NCBI GenBank assembly: GCA_964509545.1
Contig: CAZDXQ010000017.1
Location: 1 to 64,000 of the forward strand
Length of the DNA: 64,000 nt
Source of the DNA: JADJWR01 sp964509545
Lineage (GTDB): Bacteria > Pseudomonadota > Gammaproteobacteria > Burkholderiales > Burkholderiaceae_F
Reading direction: 5' to 3'
Both the position numbers and the translations under genes were made by a program. The notes below the pieces were generated by a model. It saw only the letters and a program-made list of their open reading frames with translations. It did no database searches and had not been told where the DNA came from. Below are positions 34,137 through 44,882 of this stretch, piece after piece. The first letter of the stretch is position 1. Each line of letters opens with the position of its first letter.

Positions 34137-35495
34137 ATGTTCGGAAAGATCCTCATAGCGAATCGCGGCGAGATCGCGCTGCGCATCCAGCGCGCCTGCC
34201 GCGAGATGGGCATCACCACCGTCGTCGTTCATTCGCAGGCGGACACGGATGCCAAGTACGTGAAGCTGGCCGATGAATCCGTATGCATCGGCCCGCCGCC
34301 GTCGAAAGACAGCTACCTGAACATTCCGGCGATCATCAGCGCCGCCGAGGTCACAGATGCCGAGGCGATCCATCCCGGCTACGGCTTCCTGTCGGAGAAC
34401 GCCGACTTTGCCGAACGGGTGGAAAAGAGCGGTTTCGTCTTCATCGGCCCGCGGCCGGAGTCGATCCGATTGATGGGCGACAAGGTTTCGGCCAAGCAGG
34501 CCATGATCGACGCCGGCGTGCCCACCGTCCCCGGCTCGCCGGGCGCCCTGCCCGAGGATGCACGCGAGATCGTGCGTATCGCCCGCTCGATCGGCTACCC
34601 GGTGATCATCAAAGCCGCTGGCGGCGGCGGCGGCCGCGGCATGCGCGTGGTCAACACCGAGGCGGCGCTGATCGGCGCCGTCAACCTGACGCGTCAGGAA
34701 GCGCAGGCTGCGTTCGGCAACCCGGCCGTGTACATGGAGAAGTTCCTCGAGAACCCGCGCCACATCGAGATCCAGGTGCTGGCCGACCAGTATCGCAACG
34801 CGGTCTGGCTGGGCGAGCGCGACTGCTCGATGCAGCGCCGGCACCAGAAGATCATCGAGGAGGCGCCGGCCCCGGGCATCGCGCGCAAGCTGATCGAGCG
34901 CATCGGCGACCGCTGCGCCGATGCCTGCCGCAGGATCGGTTACCGCGGTGCCGGCACCTTCGAGTTCCTGTACGAGAACGGCGAGTTCTTTTTCATCGAG
35001 ATGAATACGCGGCTGCAGGTCGAGCATCCTGTCACCGAGATGGTCACCGGAATCGACCTCGTGCAGCAGCAGATCCGCATCGCGGCCGGCGAGAAGCTCG
35101 CCTTTCGACAGCGCGACATCGCGCTGCACGGCGCGGCGATCGAATGCCGAATCAACGCCGAGGACCCGTACAAGTTCACGCCGAGCCCGGGGCGCGTCAC
35201 CGCCTGGCATCCGCCGGGCGGGCCCGGGGTACGAGTCGACTCCCATGCGTACAGCGGCTACTTCGTGCCGCCGTACTACGACTCGATGATCGGCAAGCTG
35301 ATCTGCTATGGCGACACGCGGGCACAGGCGCTCGCGCGGATGTCGGTGGCGCTGTCGGAAATGGTCGTCGAAGGCATCCAGACCAACATCCCGCTGCACC
35401 GCGAACTGATGGTCGACGAGAAGTTCGTGCAGGGCGGAACTAGTATTCACTATCTTGAAAAGCGCCTGGCGGCGCGGCTGCCCAAACCGGCCTGA
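34137..35495 (+). CDS. accC: Biotin carboxylase subunit of acetyl-CoA carboxylase
   Basis: ATP-grasp enzyme that carboxylates the biotin of AccB. The 452-residue protein has the standard length. It starts MFGKILIANRGEIALRIQRACREMG, with HPGYGFLSENADFAE, the ATP-binding loop KAAGGGGGRGMRVV, ERDCSMQRRHQKIIEEAPAP and the active-site segment IEMNTRLQVEHPVTEMVTG. It is separated from accB by 299 bp and from prmA by 73 bp on the same strand. Confidence 0.97.
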   Translation: MFGKILIANRGEIALRIQRACREMGITTVVVHSQADTDAKYVKLADESVCIGPPPSKDSYLNIPAIISAAEVTDAEAIHPGYGFLSENADFAERVEKSGFVFIGPRPESIRLMGDKVSAKQAMIDAGVPTVPGSPGALPEDAREIVRIARSIGYPVIIKAAGGGGGRGMRVVNTEAALIGAVNLTRQEAQAAFGNPAVYMEKFLENPRHIEIQVLADQYRNAVWLGERDCSMQRRHQKIIEEAPAPGIARKLIERIGDRCADACRRIGYRGAGTFEFLYENGEFFFIEMNTRLQVEHPVTEMVTGIDLVQQQIRIAAGEKLAFRQRDIALHGAAIECRINAEDPYKFTPSPGRVTAWHPPGGPGVRVDSHAYSGYFVPPYYDSMIGKLICYGDTRAQALARMSVALSEMVVEGIQTNIPLHRELMVDEKFVQGGTSIHYLEKRLAARLPKPA

Positions 35496-35568
35496 AGGGC
35501 GTGGCCCGGCGGGACGGCCGCGGGTCGGTTCAATCGTCGCTGCCTTCCCCTTGCCAGGAACGACATCG

Positions 35569-36492
35569 ATGCTGCGCGAAATTACGCTGCGCGCCGACGC
35601 CGACATCGCCGATACACTGTCCGACGTCCTGCTCGATCACGGCGCCATTTCCGTTTCGATCGAGGATGCGGAGGCCGATTGCCCCGGCGAACAGCCGCTT
35701 TATGGCGAACCCGGGGCCGAGCCGCAGCGCCCGGCCTGGCCGCTGAACCGCCTGTCTGTGCTGTTGCCTGCCGGCACCGATCCGGCGCATCTGCTCGCCA
35801 GCGTCGGCGAGGCGCTGTCGATGCCCCCGCCGACGATCGATTCGCTGCGCTGGGTCGAGGATGCCGACTGGGTGCGGCTGACGCAGTCGCAGTTCCCGCC
35901 GACGCGGATCGCCGAGAACCTGTGGATCGTGCCGACCTGGCACGAACCGCCCGATCCGGCGGCGATCAACATCCGCCTCGATCCGGGGATCGCCTTCGGC
36001 ACCGGAACGCACCCGACGACACGCCTGTGCCTGCACTGGCTGCAGCAGCACACGCCGATGGGTGCGCGCGTCCTCGACTACGGCTGCGGCTCGGGCGTGC
36101 TGGCGATCGCCGCGGCCCGGCTCGGTGCACGCGAAGTGCTCGGCACCGACATCGACGAGCAGGCACTGGCCGCAGCGCGCGCCAACAGCAAGCGCAACGC
36201 GGTGGCCGCTCGGTACACTGCGCCGGATAAGTTGCCGGCCGGAACCTTCGACATCGTGCTCGCCAACATCCTGGCCAACCCGCTGCGCCTGCTGGCGTCC
36301 ACGCTGCTTGCCCGTGTGGCGGAAGGTGGCGCCCTCGTGCTGTCGGGGGTGCTGTCGCGACAGGCTGATGAACTGATCGCCGCCTATGCGGCTGTTAACA
36401 GCGGCGTCGCGCTGTCGGTCTGGGCGGCCGCCGATGGCTGGGCCTGTCTCGCCGGACACCGCAGCGGCAGGCGCAACGACGCCGGCGCCTGA
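35569..36492 (+). CDS. prmA: Ribosomal protein L11 methyltransferase
   Basis: AdoMet-dependent enzyme that trimethylates ribosomal protein L11. The 307-residue protein starts MLREITLRADADIADTLSDVL (the L11-recognition domain). The methyltransferase domain has GIAFGTGTHPTTRLCLHWL, AdoMet motif I VLDYGCGSGVLAIAA and the NILANPLRLLA motif. The ATG at 35569 was chosen over upstream in-frame codons that overlap accC. The order accB-accC-prmA is typical for Betaproteobacteria. Confidence 0.95.
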   Translation: MLREITLRADADIADTLSDVLLDHGAISVSIEDAEADCPGEQPLYGEPGAEPQRPAWPLNRLSVLLPAGTDPAHLLASVGEALSMPPPTIDSLRWVEDADWVRLTQSQFPPTRIAENLWIVPTWHEPPDPAAINIRLDPGIAFGTGTHPTTRLCLHWLQQHTPMGARVLDYGCGSGVLAIAAARLGAREVLGTDIDEQALAAARANSKRNAVAARYTAPDKLPAGTFDIVLANILANPLRLLASTLLARVAEGGALVLSGVLSRQADELIAAYAAVNSGVALSVWAAADGWACLAGHRSGRRNDAGA

Positions 36493-36498
36493 CGTGAA

Positions 36499-36640
36499 CC
36501 CCCACGCTCGCTGGCGCTCGCTGCCCCCCCAAGGGGGCGCTCAGTGGCTTCGGGCGGCCGAGCGCATGATCAGACCCCCACGCTCGCTGGCGCTCGCTGC
36601 CCCCCAAGGGGGCGCTCAGTGGCTTCGGGCGGCCGAGCGC
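36499..36640. repeat. Two direct copies of a REP-like palindromic element
   Basis: Two nearly identical copies (36499-36565 and 36575-36640, period 76 bp) differ by one C in a homopolymer run. Each contains CCCCCACGCTCGCTGGCGCT, then a CCCCCC-AA-GGGGG hairpin, then GCGCTC ... GAGCGC flanking GGCTTCGGGCGGCC. From memory, similar C-rich elements are scattered between genes in Burkholderiales genomes. The second copy ends 11 bp before the start codon of the zinc-ribbon gene. Confidence 0.9.
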
Positions 36641-36651
36641 CACTGAAATCA

Positions 36652-37632
36652 ATGGCTCTGGCGACACGTTGCCCGAACTGCCACGCCCTGTTTCGCGTGG
36701 TCGCCGACCAGTTGAAGCTGCGTGGCGGCCTGGTCCGATGCGGCGCCTGTCAGCATGTCTTCGATGCCGTCGGCACGCTCAGTTACATCGACGACGCGGT
36801 GCTGACGACGACTCCACCCGCATCGACGACGGCCACGGTCGGCGCGGGGCCTCTGGCCGCAGGCTCGGCCGCCGAGCGTCTTCCGGCTGAAGCAACCGCG
36901 GCGCCGATCGAGGCGCGGCCGACGTTGGCTGCGGCTAAGGACGCAGCCGTCGGCAGCGAGCCTGACGCGGCTGCGCCTGTCGTCGAATCGATGCTGTCGA
37001 CAGCGGCCGCGACATCGTCCGCGGAGGCCGGGCCGGCGGCCGGGGCCATCAACGCCGAAGCGGTGGCAGGTGCGATCGAGCCCCTTGGCACGGCGGAGCA
37101 GGTGGCACCTGCTTTCCTCCGTCACGAAGCAACGCCGGTCAAGCGAGGCTTCTCGATCCTGTTCGGCGGCGGCGCCATCGTGCTCGCGACTCTCGCGCTG
37201 GCGCAACTGGCCGTTCTGTTCCGGGCCGATATCCTCGTCAAGGCGCCTCAGGCGCGACCGGCGCTGACACAGCTCTGCCGATTGTTCCGCTGCGCGGTCA
37301 ACTGGCCCGCGCGCGGCGACCTGCTGGCGGTGGTGGGCAGCGAGTTGCAGGCATTGCCCGGTACCAGCGCCTTCGAGCTGACCGCGGTCGTCCGAAATCG
37401 AGGCAGCATCACGCTGGCGCTGCCGGCAATCGAGCTCACGCTCATCGACACACTGAACCGCACGGTCGCGCGCAAGGTCTTCGCACCGGTCGACTACCTC
37501 GCTGGCGAAGCCGATCCGGCGGCGCATCTGTTGGCCGGCCTCGAAGCCGGCGCCGACCTGACGATTCGAATCGCCTTCGAGGCGCGCGGGCTGAATGCCG
37601 CCGGTTTCGTTGTTTATCCCTTCTACCTTTGA
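36652..37632 (+). CDS. Zinc-ribbon / DUF3426 membrane protein
   Basis: A 326-residue protein. The N-terminal MJ0042-type zinc ribbon (CPNC at residues 7-10 and CGAC about 21 residues later, in RCPNCHALFRVVADQL and VRCGACQHVFDA) is followed by a low-complexity Ala/Thr/Glu-rich linker. A single membrane segment (ILFGGGAIVLATLALAQLAVLF, about 165-187) leads to a C-terminal DUF3426 domain that would be periplasmic. The function is unknown; the gene commonly sits next to prmA in this class. The ATG at 36652 lacks a ribosome site because the repeat element lies directly upstream. A start inside the repeat is in frame but unlikely. Confidence 0.88.
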   Translation: MALATRCPNCHALFRVVADQLKLRGGLVRCGACQHVFDAVGTLSYIDDAVLTTTPPASTTATVGAGPLAAGSAAERLPAEATAAPIEARPTLAAAKDAAVGSEPDAAAPVVESMLSTAAATSSAEAGPAAGAINAEAVAGAIEPLGTAEQVAPAFLRHEATPVKRGFSILFGGGAIVLATLALAQLAVLFRADILVKAPQARPALTQLCRLFRCAVNWPARGDLLAVVGSELQALPGTSAFELTAVVRNRGSITLALPAIELTLIDTLNRTVARKVFAPVDYLAGEADPAAHLLAGLEAGADLTIRIAFEARGLNAAGFVVYPFYL

Positions 37633-37704
37633 CTGCCGCGCCGGGCGGCGCCCGCACCGACCGCCGAGCGTGTCGGCCTCGCCTCTCGCACGCATCATCT
37701 CGCT

Positions 37705-38640
37705 ATGAGCACGCTGATCTGCGGTTCCATCGCCTTCGACTCGATCATGGTCTTCCGGGGCCGCTTCAAGGACCACATCCTGCCCGACAAGGTCCATATC
37801 CTGAATGTCGCCTTCCTCGTGCCGCAGCTACGACGCGAATACGGCGGCACCGCGGGCAACATCGCCTACAGCCTGAAGCTGCTCGGCGGCGATCCGCTGC
37901 CGATGGCCACCGTCGGCACCGATGCAGCCGCCTATCTGCAGCGCTTCGACGAACTGGGCATCACGCGAAAGCATCTGCGCGAGATCGCCGACAGCTACAC
38001 GGCGCAGGCCTTCATCACCACGGACCTGGACGACAACCAGATCACGGCCTTCCATCCTGGCGCGATGTCGCACTCGCACCTGAACGCAGTGCCTGCCGAT
38101 GGTTCGATCCGCCTGGGGATCGTCGCCCCTGACGGCCGTGACGGCATGATCGCCCATGCCGTTCAGTTCGCCGAACACGGCATCCCTTTCATCTTCGACC
38201 CGGGGCAGGGGCTGCCGATGTTCGATTCGACCGAACTCGACGACTTCCTGACTCAGGCCACCTACGCCGTGTTCAACGATTACGAGGCGCAACTCGTCGT
38301 CGAGAAGACCGGTAGGACAATCGCCGAGCAGGCGCGCAAAGTGCAGGCGCTGATCGTCACCCGCGGCGGCCAGGGATCCGATATCTATTTAGGCGGGCGC
38401 GAACTGCACATCCCGGTGGCACGCACACGGCGCATCGTCGATCCGACCGGCTGCGGCGACGCCTACCGCGCCGGGCTCCTTCACGGACTGGCCAATGGCT
38501 TCGACTGGGAGACGACCGGTCGGCTGGCGGCAGTGATGGGCGCGCTGAAGATCGAGCACAGCGGCGCGCAGAACCACGTCGCGTCACGCGACGAGATCGC
38601 CGAGCGCTTCAGCGAATCCTTCGGCTACCGCCCCTGGTAG
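37705..38640 (+). CDS. PfkB-family carbohydrate (adenosine-type) kinase
   Basis: A 311-residue sugar/nucleoside kinase. It shows STLICGSIAFDSIM at the N-terminus, the GGTAGNIAYSLKLLGG substrate motif, and the PfkB signature RIVDPTGCGDAYRAGLLHGL with the catalytic aspartate. Related betaproteobacterial proteins are annotated as adenosine kinase, but substrate cannot be decided from sequence alone. It follows the zinc-ribbon gene by 72 bp on the same strand. Confidence 0.92.
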   Translation: MSTLICGSIAFDSIMVFRGRFKDHILPDKVHILNVAFLVPQLRREYGGTAGNIAYSLKLLGGDPLPMATVGTDAAAYLQRFDELGITRKHLREIADSYTAQAFITTDLDDNQITAFHPGAMSHSHLNAVPADGSIRLGIVAPDGRDGMIAHAVQFAEHGIPFIFDPGQGLPMFDSTELDDFLTQATYAVFNDYEAQLVVEKTGRTIAEQARKVQALIVTRGGQGSDIYLGGRELHIPVARTRRIVDPTGCGDAYRAGLLHGLANGFDWETTGRLAAVMGALKIEHSGAQNHVASRDEIAERFSESFGYRPW

Positions 38641-38788
38641 CCGCGCCACCACCGGGGCAGACCCAAGTCCTCCGGCGCCGGCCTGCCGCCGAACCGAAGT
38701 CGAGCGGGTTTCGGTTGTGCCAAGCGCGGACGCCCCGGCGCGCGCAGCCGCCGGCGGCCGCTCGAGCGGCAGCGGCGTGCGACAGCCG

Positions 38789-39337
38789 CTACAGCCCGCT
38801 GCGGCCGAGCACGATCAGCATCACGTTGACCACGAGGATCACCGCGATCGGCGACAGGTCGATGCCGCCGACCAGCGGCAGGGCGCGCTGGAACGGCGCC
38901 AGGAAAGGCCGGACCAGCATCGAGACGGCCGGCGCAATCGGCGCATGCGGATTGATCCAGCTCAGGACCACGTGCAGCAGCGTCAGCCAGAGGACCAGAT
39001 AGAGAGCCCAGCGCAGCAACTGGATCAGCGCCATGAGCAGAAGGCCCGACCATGGCCAGCTTCCGGCACCGACGCCGACAAGCAGGAAACGCAGCGCCAG
39101 GAATGCGATGGCCACAAGCAAGGCCGCCAGGATCGTTGCCGCATCGAAGCGGCCGGCGGAAGGCGCGACGCGCCGCATCGGTCGCACCAGCCAGTCGGTC
39201 AGTGCGATCGTGAACTGCGCCAGCGGATTGCGCGCCGGCATTCCGAGATAGTTCATATAGGCGCGCGCGAGCAGTGTCACGCCCAGGATCACCGCGATGG
39301 TCTGCAGCAGGAAATCGGCGATGTCGACCAGGATCAT
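38789..39337 (-). CDS. YggT-family membrane protein
   Basis: A 182-residue protein with two repeats of the YggT unit, each of two membrane helices. The first unit is FLLQTIAVILGVTLLARAYMNY ... NPLAQFTIALTDWLVRPMRR, the second WALYLVLWLTLLHVVLSWINPH ... AVSMLVRPFLAPFQRALP. Members are linked to osmotic tolerance and cell-envelope functions, but the biochemical role is unclear. It is transcribed away from the PfkB gene and lies downstream of the histone-like gene, whose terminator separates them. Confidence 0.9.
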   Translation of the reverse strand: MILVDIADFLLQTIAVILGVTLLARAYMNYLGMPARNPLAQFTIALTDWLVRPMRRVAPSAGRFDAATILAALLVAIAFLALRFLLVGVGAGSWPWSGLLLMALIQLLRWALYLVLWLTLLHVVLSWINPHAPIAPAVSMLVRPFLAPFQRALPLVGGIDLSPIAVILVVNVMLIVLGRSGL

Positions 39338-39392
39338 GACGGCGGGGCTTGCGGCAAGTCGGCCGATTCTAACGATGCGGTGAAGGCGGAAA

Positions 39393-39423
39393 GAAAAGGG
39401 GCGCTGAGAATCTCAGCGCCCCC
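39393..39423 (-). terminator. Rho-independent terminator of the histone-like gene
   Basis: Read on the minus strand, GGGGCGCTGAGA and its exact complement (39398-39409 with 39411-39422) form a 12-bp stem with a very short loop, followed by TTTTC. It lies 35 bp after the histone-like stop codon. Confidence 0.9.
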
Positions 39424-39456
39424 AAACAGATGTCGATGCGCGTTTGCGCGCCCGCC

Positions 39457-39795
39457 TTACGGACGACTACCGGTCGGAAACGGCCATGCGGCCGCCGGAT
39501 TCAGCGCCGTTTTTGCCGGCGCGGCGGCCGCCGGAGCAGCCGCCGCCGGTTTGGCTGCCGGTGCAGCCTTCTTCGCGGGCTTGGCCTTTGCGGCCGGCTT
39601 GGCCGCGGCCTTCTTAGCTACTTTTTTTTTAGCAGTTTTCTTGGCGGTCTTCTTGGCCGCCTTTTTCGCGGTCTTCTTCGCCGCTTTCTTAGCGGTCTTC
39701 TTCGCAGCCTTCTTGGCCGTCTTCTTCGCCGTTTTCTTGGCGGCTTTCTTGGCCGGCTTCTTGGCGGCCTTCTTCGCAGTCTTCTTCGTTGCCAT
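39457..39795 (-). CDS. Histone H1-like Lys/Ala-rich DNA-binding protein
   Basis: A 112-residue basic protein made of KKxAKK-type repeats (MATKKTAKKAAKKPAKKAAK at the start) and an Ala/Pro tail ending WPFPTGSRP. It resembles bacterial H1-like nucleoid proteins of Betaproteobacteria, which bind DNA through the lysine repeats. The ATG at 39795 has an AAGGAG site at ideal distance; an ATG six bases upstream overlaps that site and is less likely. A run of nine A (39622-39630, minus strand) lies exactly at the junction of repeat and tail. It has its own terminator and is separated from nrdB by about 600 bp. Confidence 0.88.
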   Translation of the reverse strand: MATKKTAKKAAKKPAKKAAKKTAKKTAKKAAKKTAKKAAKKTAKKAAKKTAKKTAKKKVAKKAAAKPAAKAKPAKKAAPAAKPAAAAPAAAAPAKTALNPAAAWPFPTGSRP

Positions 39796-40393
39796 ATTCA
39801 TCTCCTTAACTGGATTGACAAAGGGTTGATGAGCAAACCCGAAAGGCCGTCGAAGGCCTGGCTCGGGCTATTCATCGGCGCATGCGGAAGCGCTGTCGCC
39901 GCGGCAACCCCAGAAGTGCGTTTTGATGGACGCATATCCGAGAAGAGCGCGGAACGGTCAGTGCAATGACCGCTGACGCTGATGAATTCGGCACCTTGCG
40001 GCATGTCCGGCCGTGGCCGGAGTGCGCGCAAAGAAAACGCCGGCAGGCGGCCGGCGTTCGGAAACTGAAGAAACTGCTTGAGGCTGACAGTGCGGCGAGG
40101 CCCGGTTTTCGGAGGGGGAACGATCCCGCAAGACCTTCTTGTCTCGATCCCGATTCGTCGCGTGCCGTTGACGATGGAGCGTCTACTGTGGCTGTCTGGG
40201 TTCAATGCCGTGATCGAAGTTCGCTGTTTGATCAACGAATCGAGCAACTCAACATGAGTTCGCTTTTTACTCTCAATCAATTTCAGTCGCAAGAGTTTTC
40301 GCGCGTTTCACGCGTGTGATGTTCGATTTATTCAACGCTCGCACAACGAATTCATTCATGCGGACGCATGAACCGGACCGCCGATGCCGCGCG
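39796..40393. other. Long gene-free region between the histone-like gene and nrdB
   Basis: About 600 bp with lower GC than the surroundings, especially 40230-40370. It must hold the histone-like promoter (minus strand). The only clear element is a terminator at 40031-40058, minus strand, 336 bp downstream of nrdB. A 164-codon frame runs straight through that terminator and looks non-coding. A small RNA or a long nrdB 3' untranslated region is possible. Confidence 0.55.
40031..40058 (-). terminator. Rho-independent terminator 336 bp downstream of nrdB
   Basis: AACGCCGGC pairs with GCCGGCGTT (40036-40044 with 40050-40058) around a 5-base loop, and on the minus strand it is followed by TTTTCTTT. 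It ends either the nrdAB transcript or a separate small RNA from 40060-40390. Confidence 0.8.
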
Positions 40394-41524
40394 CTATTCC
40401 CAGCTCAACGCGCCGCCGGTCTGATACTCGATGACTCGCGTCTCGAAGAAGTTGCGCTCCTTTTTCAGATCGATCATCTCGCTCATCCAGGGGAAGGGAT
40501 TGTCCTCGGGGCCGAACAGCGGCTCGATGCCGATCTGCTGCGCGCGACGGTTGGCGATGTAGCGCAGGTAGCCCTTGAACATCGGCGCGTTCAGCCCGAG
40601 TACGCCGCGCGGCATGGTGTCCTCGGCGTAGGCGTACTCCAGGTCGACGGCCCGGCGGAACAGGCCGCGGATGTCCTCGCGGAAGGCCGGGGTCCACAGT
40701 TGCGGGTTTTCCAGCTTGATCTGGTTGATCAGGTCGATGCCGAAATTGCAGTGCATCGATTCGTCGCGCAGGATGTACTGGTATTGCTCGGCGGCGCCGG
40801 TCATCTTGTTCTGCCGGCCGAGCGCCAGGATCTGGGCAAAGCCGACGTAGAAGAACAGGCCCTCCATCAGGCAGGCGAAAACGATCAGGCTCTTCAGCAG
40901 CTTCTGGTCGTTCTCCGCGGTGCCGGTGGCGAAGCCGGGGTCTGTCAGCGTGTCGATGAACGGGATTAGGAACTCGTCCTTGGCCCGGATCGAGGCGATC
41001 TCGTGATAGGCATTGAAGATCTCGCCTTCGTCCAGCCCCAGTGATTCGACGATGTACTGGTAGGCGTGGGTGTGGATCGCCTCTTCGAAGGCCTGCCGCA
41101 GCAGGAACTGCCGGCACTCGGGTGCCGTGATGTGCCGGTAGGTACCGAGCACGATGTTGTTGGCCGCCAGCGAGTCGGCGGTGACGAAGAAGCCCAGGTT
41201 GCGCTTGACGATGCGCCGTTCGTCCTCGGTCAGTCCGCCCGGATCCTTCCACAGGGCGATGTCGCGGGACATGTTGATCTCCTGCGGCATCCAGTGGTTG
41301 GCGCAGGTGGCGAGGTACTTGTCCCACGCCCACTTGTATTTGAACGGCACCAGCTGATTGACGTCGGTGCGGCCGTTGATGATCCGCTTGTCGGCGACGT
41401 TGACGCGGCGTCGCTCGGGCGCCTGCTCGCCGCCGGCGGGCGCATTCGCCGGCGGCCGCGCCGGTCCGGGGGCAGGCGTCCGCGCTGGTGTGGATTCCGG
41501 GGTCACATCGTCCCAGGCAAGCAT
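40394..41524 (-). CDS. nrdB: Ribonucleoside-diphosphate reductase class Ia, beta subunit
   Basis: Holds the diiron centre and tyrosyl radical used by NrdA to reduce ribonucleotides. The 376-residue protein has an Ala/Pro-rich N-terminal extension (first 40 residues). The ferritin-like core has the metal ligands and radical site in FEEAIHTHAYQYI (Glu, His, then Tyr four residues after His, as in E. coli Glu115, His118 and Tyr122) and in ILRDESMHCNFG. The start at 41524 has an AGGAGG site. It follows nrdA by 45 bp and is cotranscribed. Confidence 0.96.
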   Translation of the reverse strand: MLAWDDVTPESTPARTPAPGPARPPANAPAGGEQAPERRRVNVADKRIINGRTDVNQLVPFKYKWAWDKYLATCANHWMPQEINMSRDIALWKDPGGLTEDERRIVKRNLGFFVTADSLAANNIVLGTYRHITAPECRQFLLRQAFEEAIHTHAYQYIVESLGLDEGEIFNAYHEIASIRAKDEFLIPFIDTLTDPGFATGTAENDQKLLKSLIVFACLMEGLFFYVGFAQILALGRQNKMTGAAEQYQYILRDESMHCNFGIDLINQIKLENPQLWTPAFREDIRGLFRRAVDLEYAYAEDTMPRGVLGLNAPMFKGYLRYIANRRAQQIGIEPLFGPEDNPFPWMSEMIDLKKERNFFETRVIEYQTGGALSWE

Positions 41525-41569
41525 GCCGGGTCCTCCTGTCGTGTCCTGTGCGTGTCCTTCGAGCCGCGC

Positions 41570-44503
<2,934 letters not shown>

Positions 44504-44696
44504 CCTGCCTCCGTTGAGAGATGTCGGCCGCCGGATACCGCCAGCCGCATCTGTTGTTCAAGTCGTCCGCGCGGTGCCGCGCACACACAAGGTGTTGATC
44601 GTCTGCGCCTGACGCCGGCTTCACCCCGGTTCTGCCCAGGCCGCTTGACGGCGATCGGCCGGCACCGGTCGCGCCGCCGAACCGCGGTCGGTTCGG

Positions 44697-44743
44697 ACAC
44701 AAGATATTGTGTCCTCTACCGTTCTTTATTCAAGCTGTTGTAG
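44697..44743 (-). promoter_or_regulatory. Tandem NrdR-like boxes overlapping the nrdAB promoter
   Basis: Box 1 (44697-44712) reads ACACAAGATATTGTGT and sits in a longer perfect dyad, GGACACAA-GATA-TTGTGTCC. Box 2 (44728-44743) reads ATTCAAGCTGTTGTAG. Their cores CAAGATATTG and CAAGCTGTTG are exactly 31 bp apart, the three-turn spacing usual for NrdR boxes. On the minus strand a TTGAAT -35 (44728-44733) and a CAATAT -10 (44704-44709), 18 bp apart, fall inside the two boxes. Repression by NrdR is therefore inferred; nrdR itself is not in the window. Confidence 0.75.
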
Positions 44744-44843
44744 GCCGGATGTTAGGGGATGTCAGCCGCGAACTCAACTGTGGCCGCGCGCCGCCGGCAC
44801 GGACGCAATCGGAACGTCGTCGACGGCGCCTGCGGCTGCGCTC

Positions 44844-44880
44844 CCTGCAATGCGAATTGCAGGCCAGGCGAGGAGCCTGG
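44844..44880 (-). terminator. Two tandem hairpins after ampD
   Basis: CCTGCAAT-GCGA-ATTGCAGG (44844-44863) is followed directly by CCAGGC-GAGGA-GCCTGG (44864-44880). They begin two bases beyond the ampD stop. There is no T run, so they may protect the 3' end or assist Rho instead of acting as a classical terminator. Confidence 0.55.
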
Positions 44881-44882
44881 TT

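Larger units (their letters stand above)
44504..44882. other. Regulatory region of nrdAB and 3' region of ampD
   Basis: The part next to nrdA is a 190-bp untranslated leader. The promoter and NrdR-like boxes are at 44697-44743. The distal part holds two tandem hairpins downstream of ampD. I see no gene. Confidence 0.6.

Noticed and set aside
36499..36640. CRISPR array
   Set aside because: Only two copies occur, they are 66-67 bp long with a 9-bp separation, and they contain internal palindromes. This fits a REP-like element, not a CRISPR repeat-spacer structure.
39798..40292. A 164-codon minus-strand frame next to the histone-like gene
   Set aside because: It passes through a strong terminator hairpin, has no ribosome site, and its composition gives no recognisable domain.
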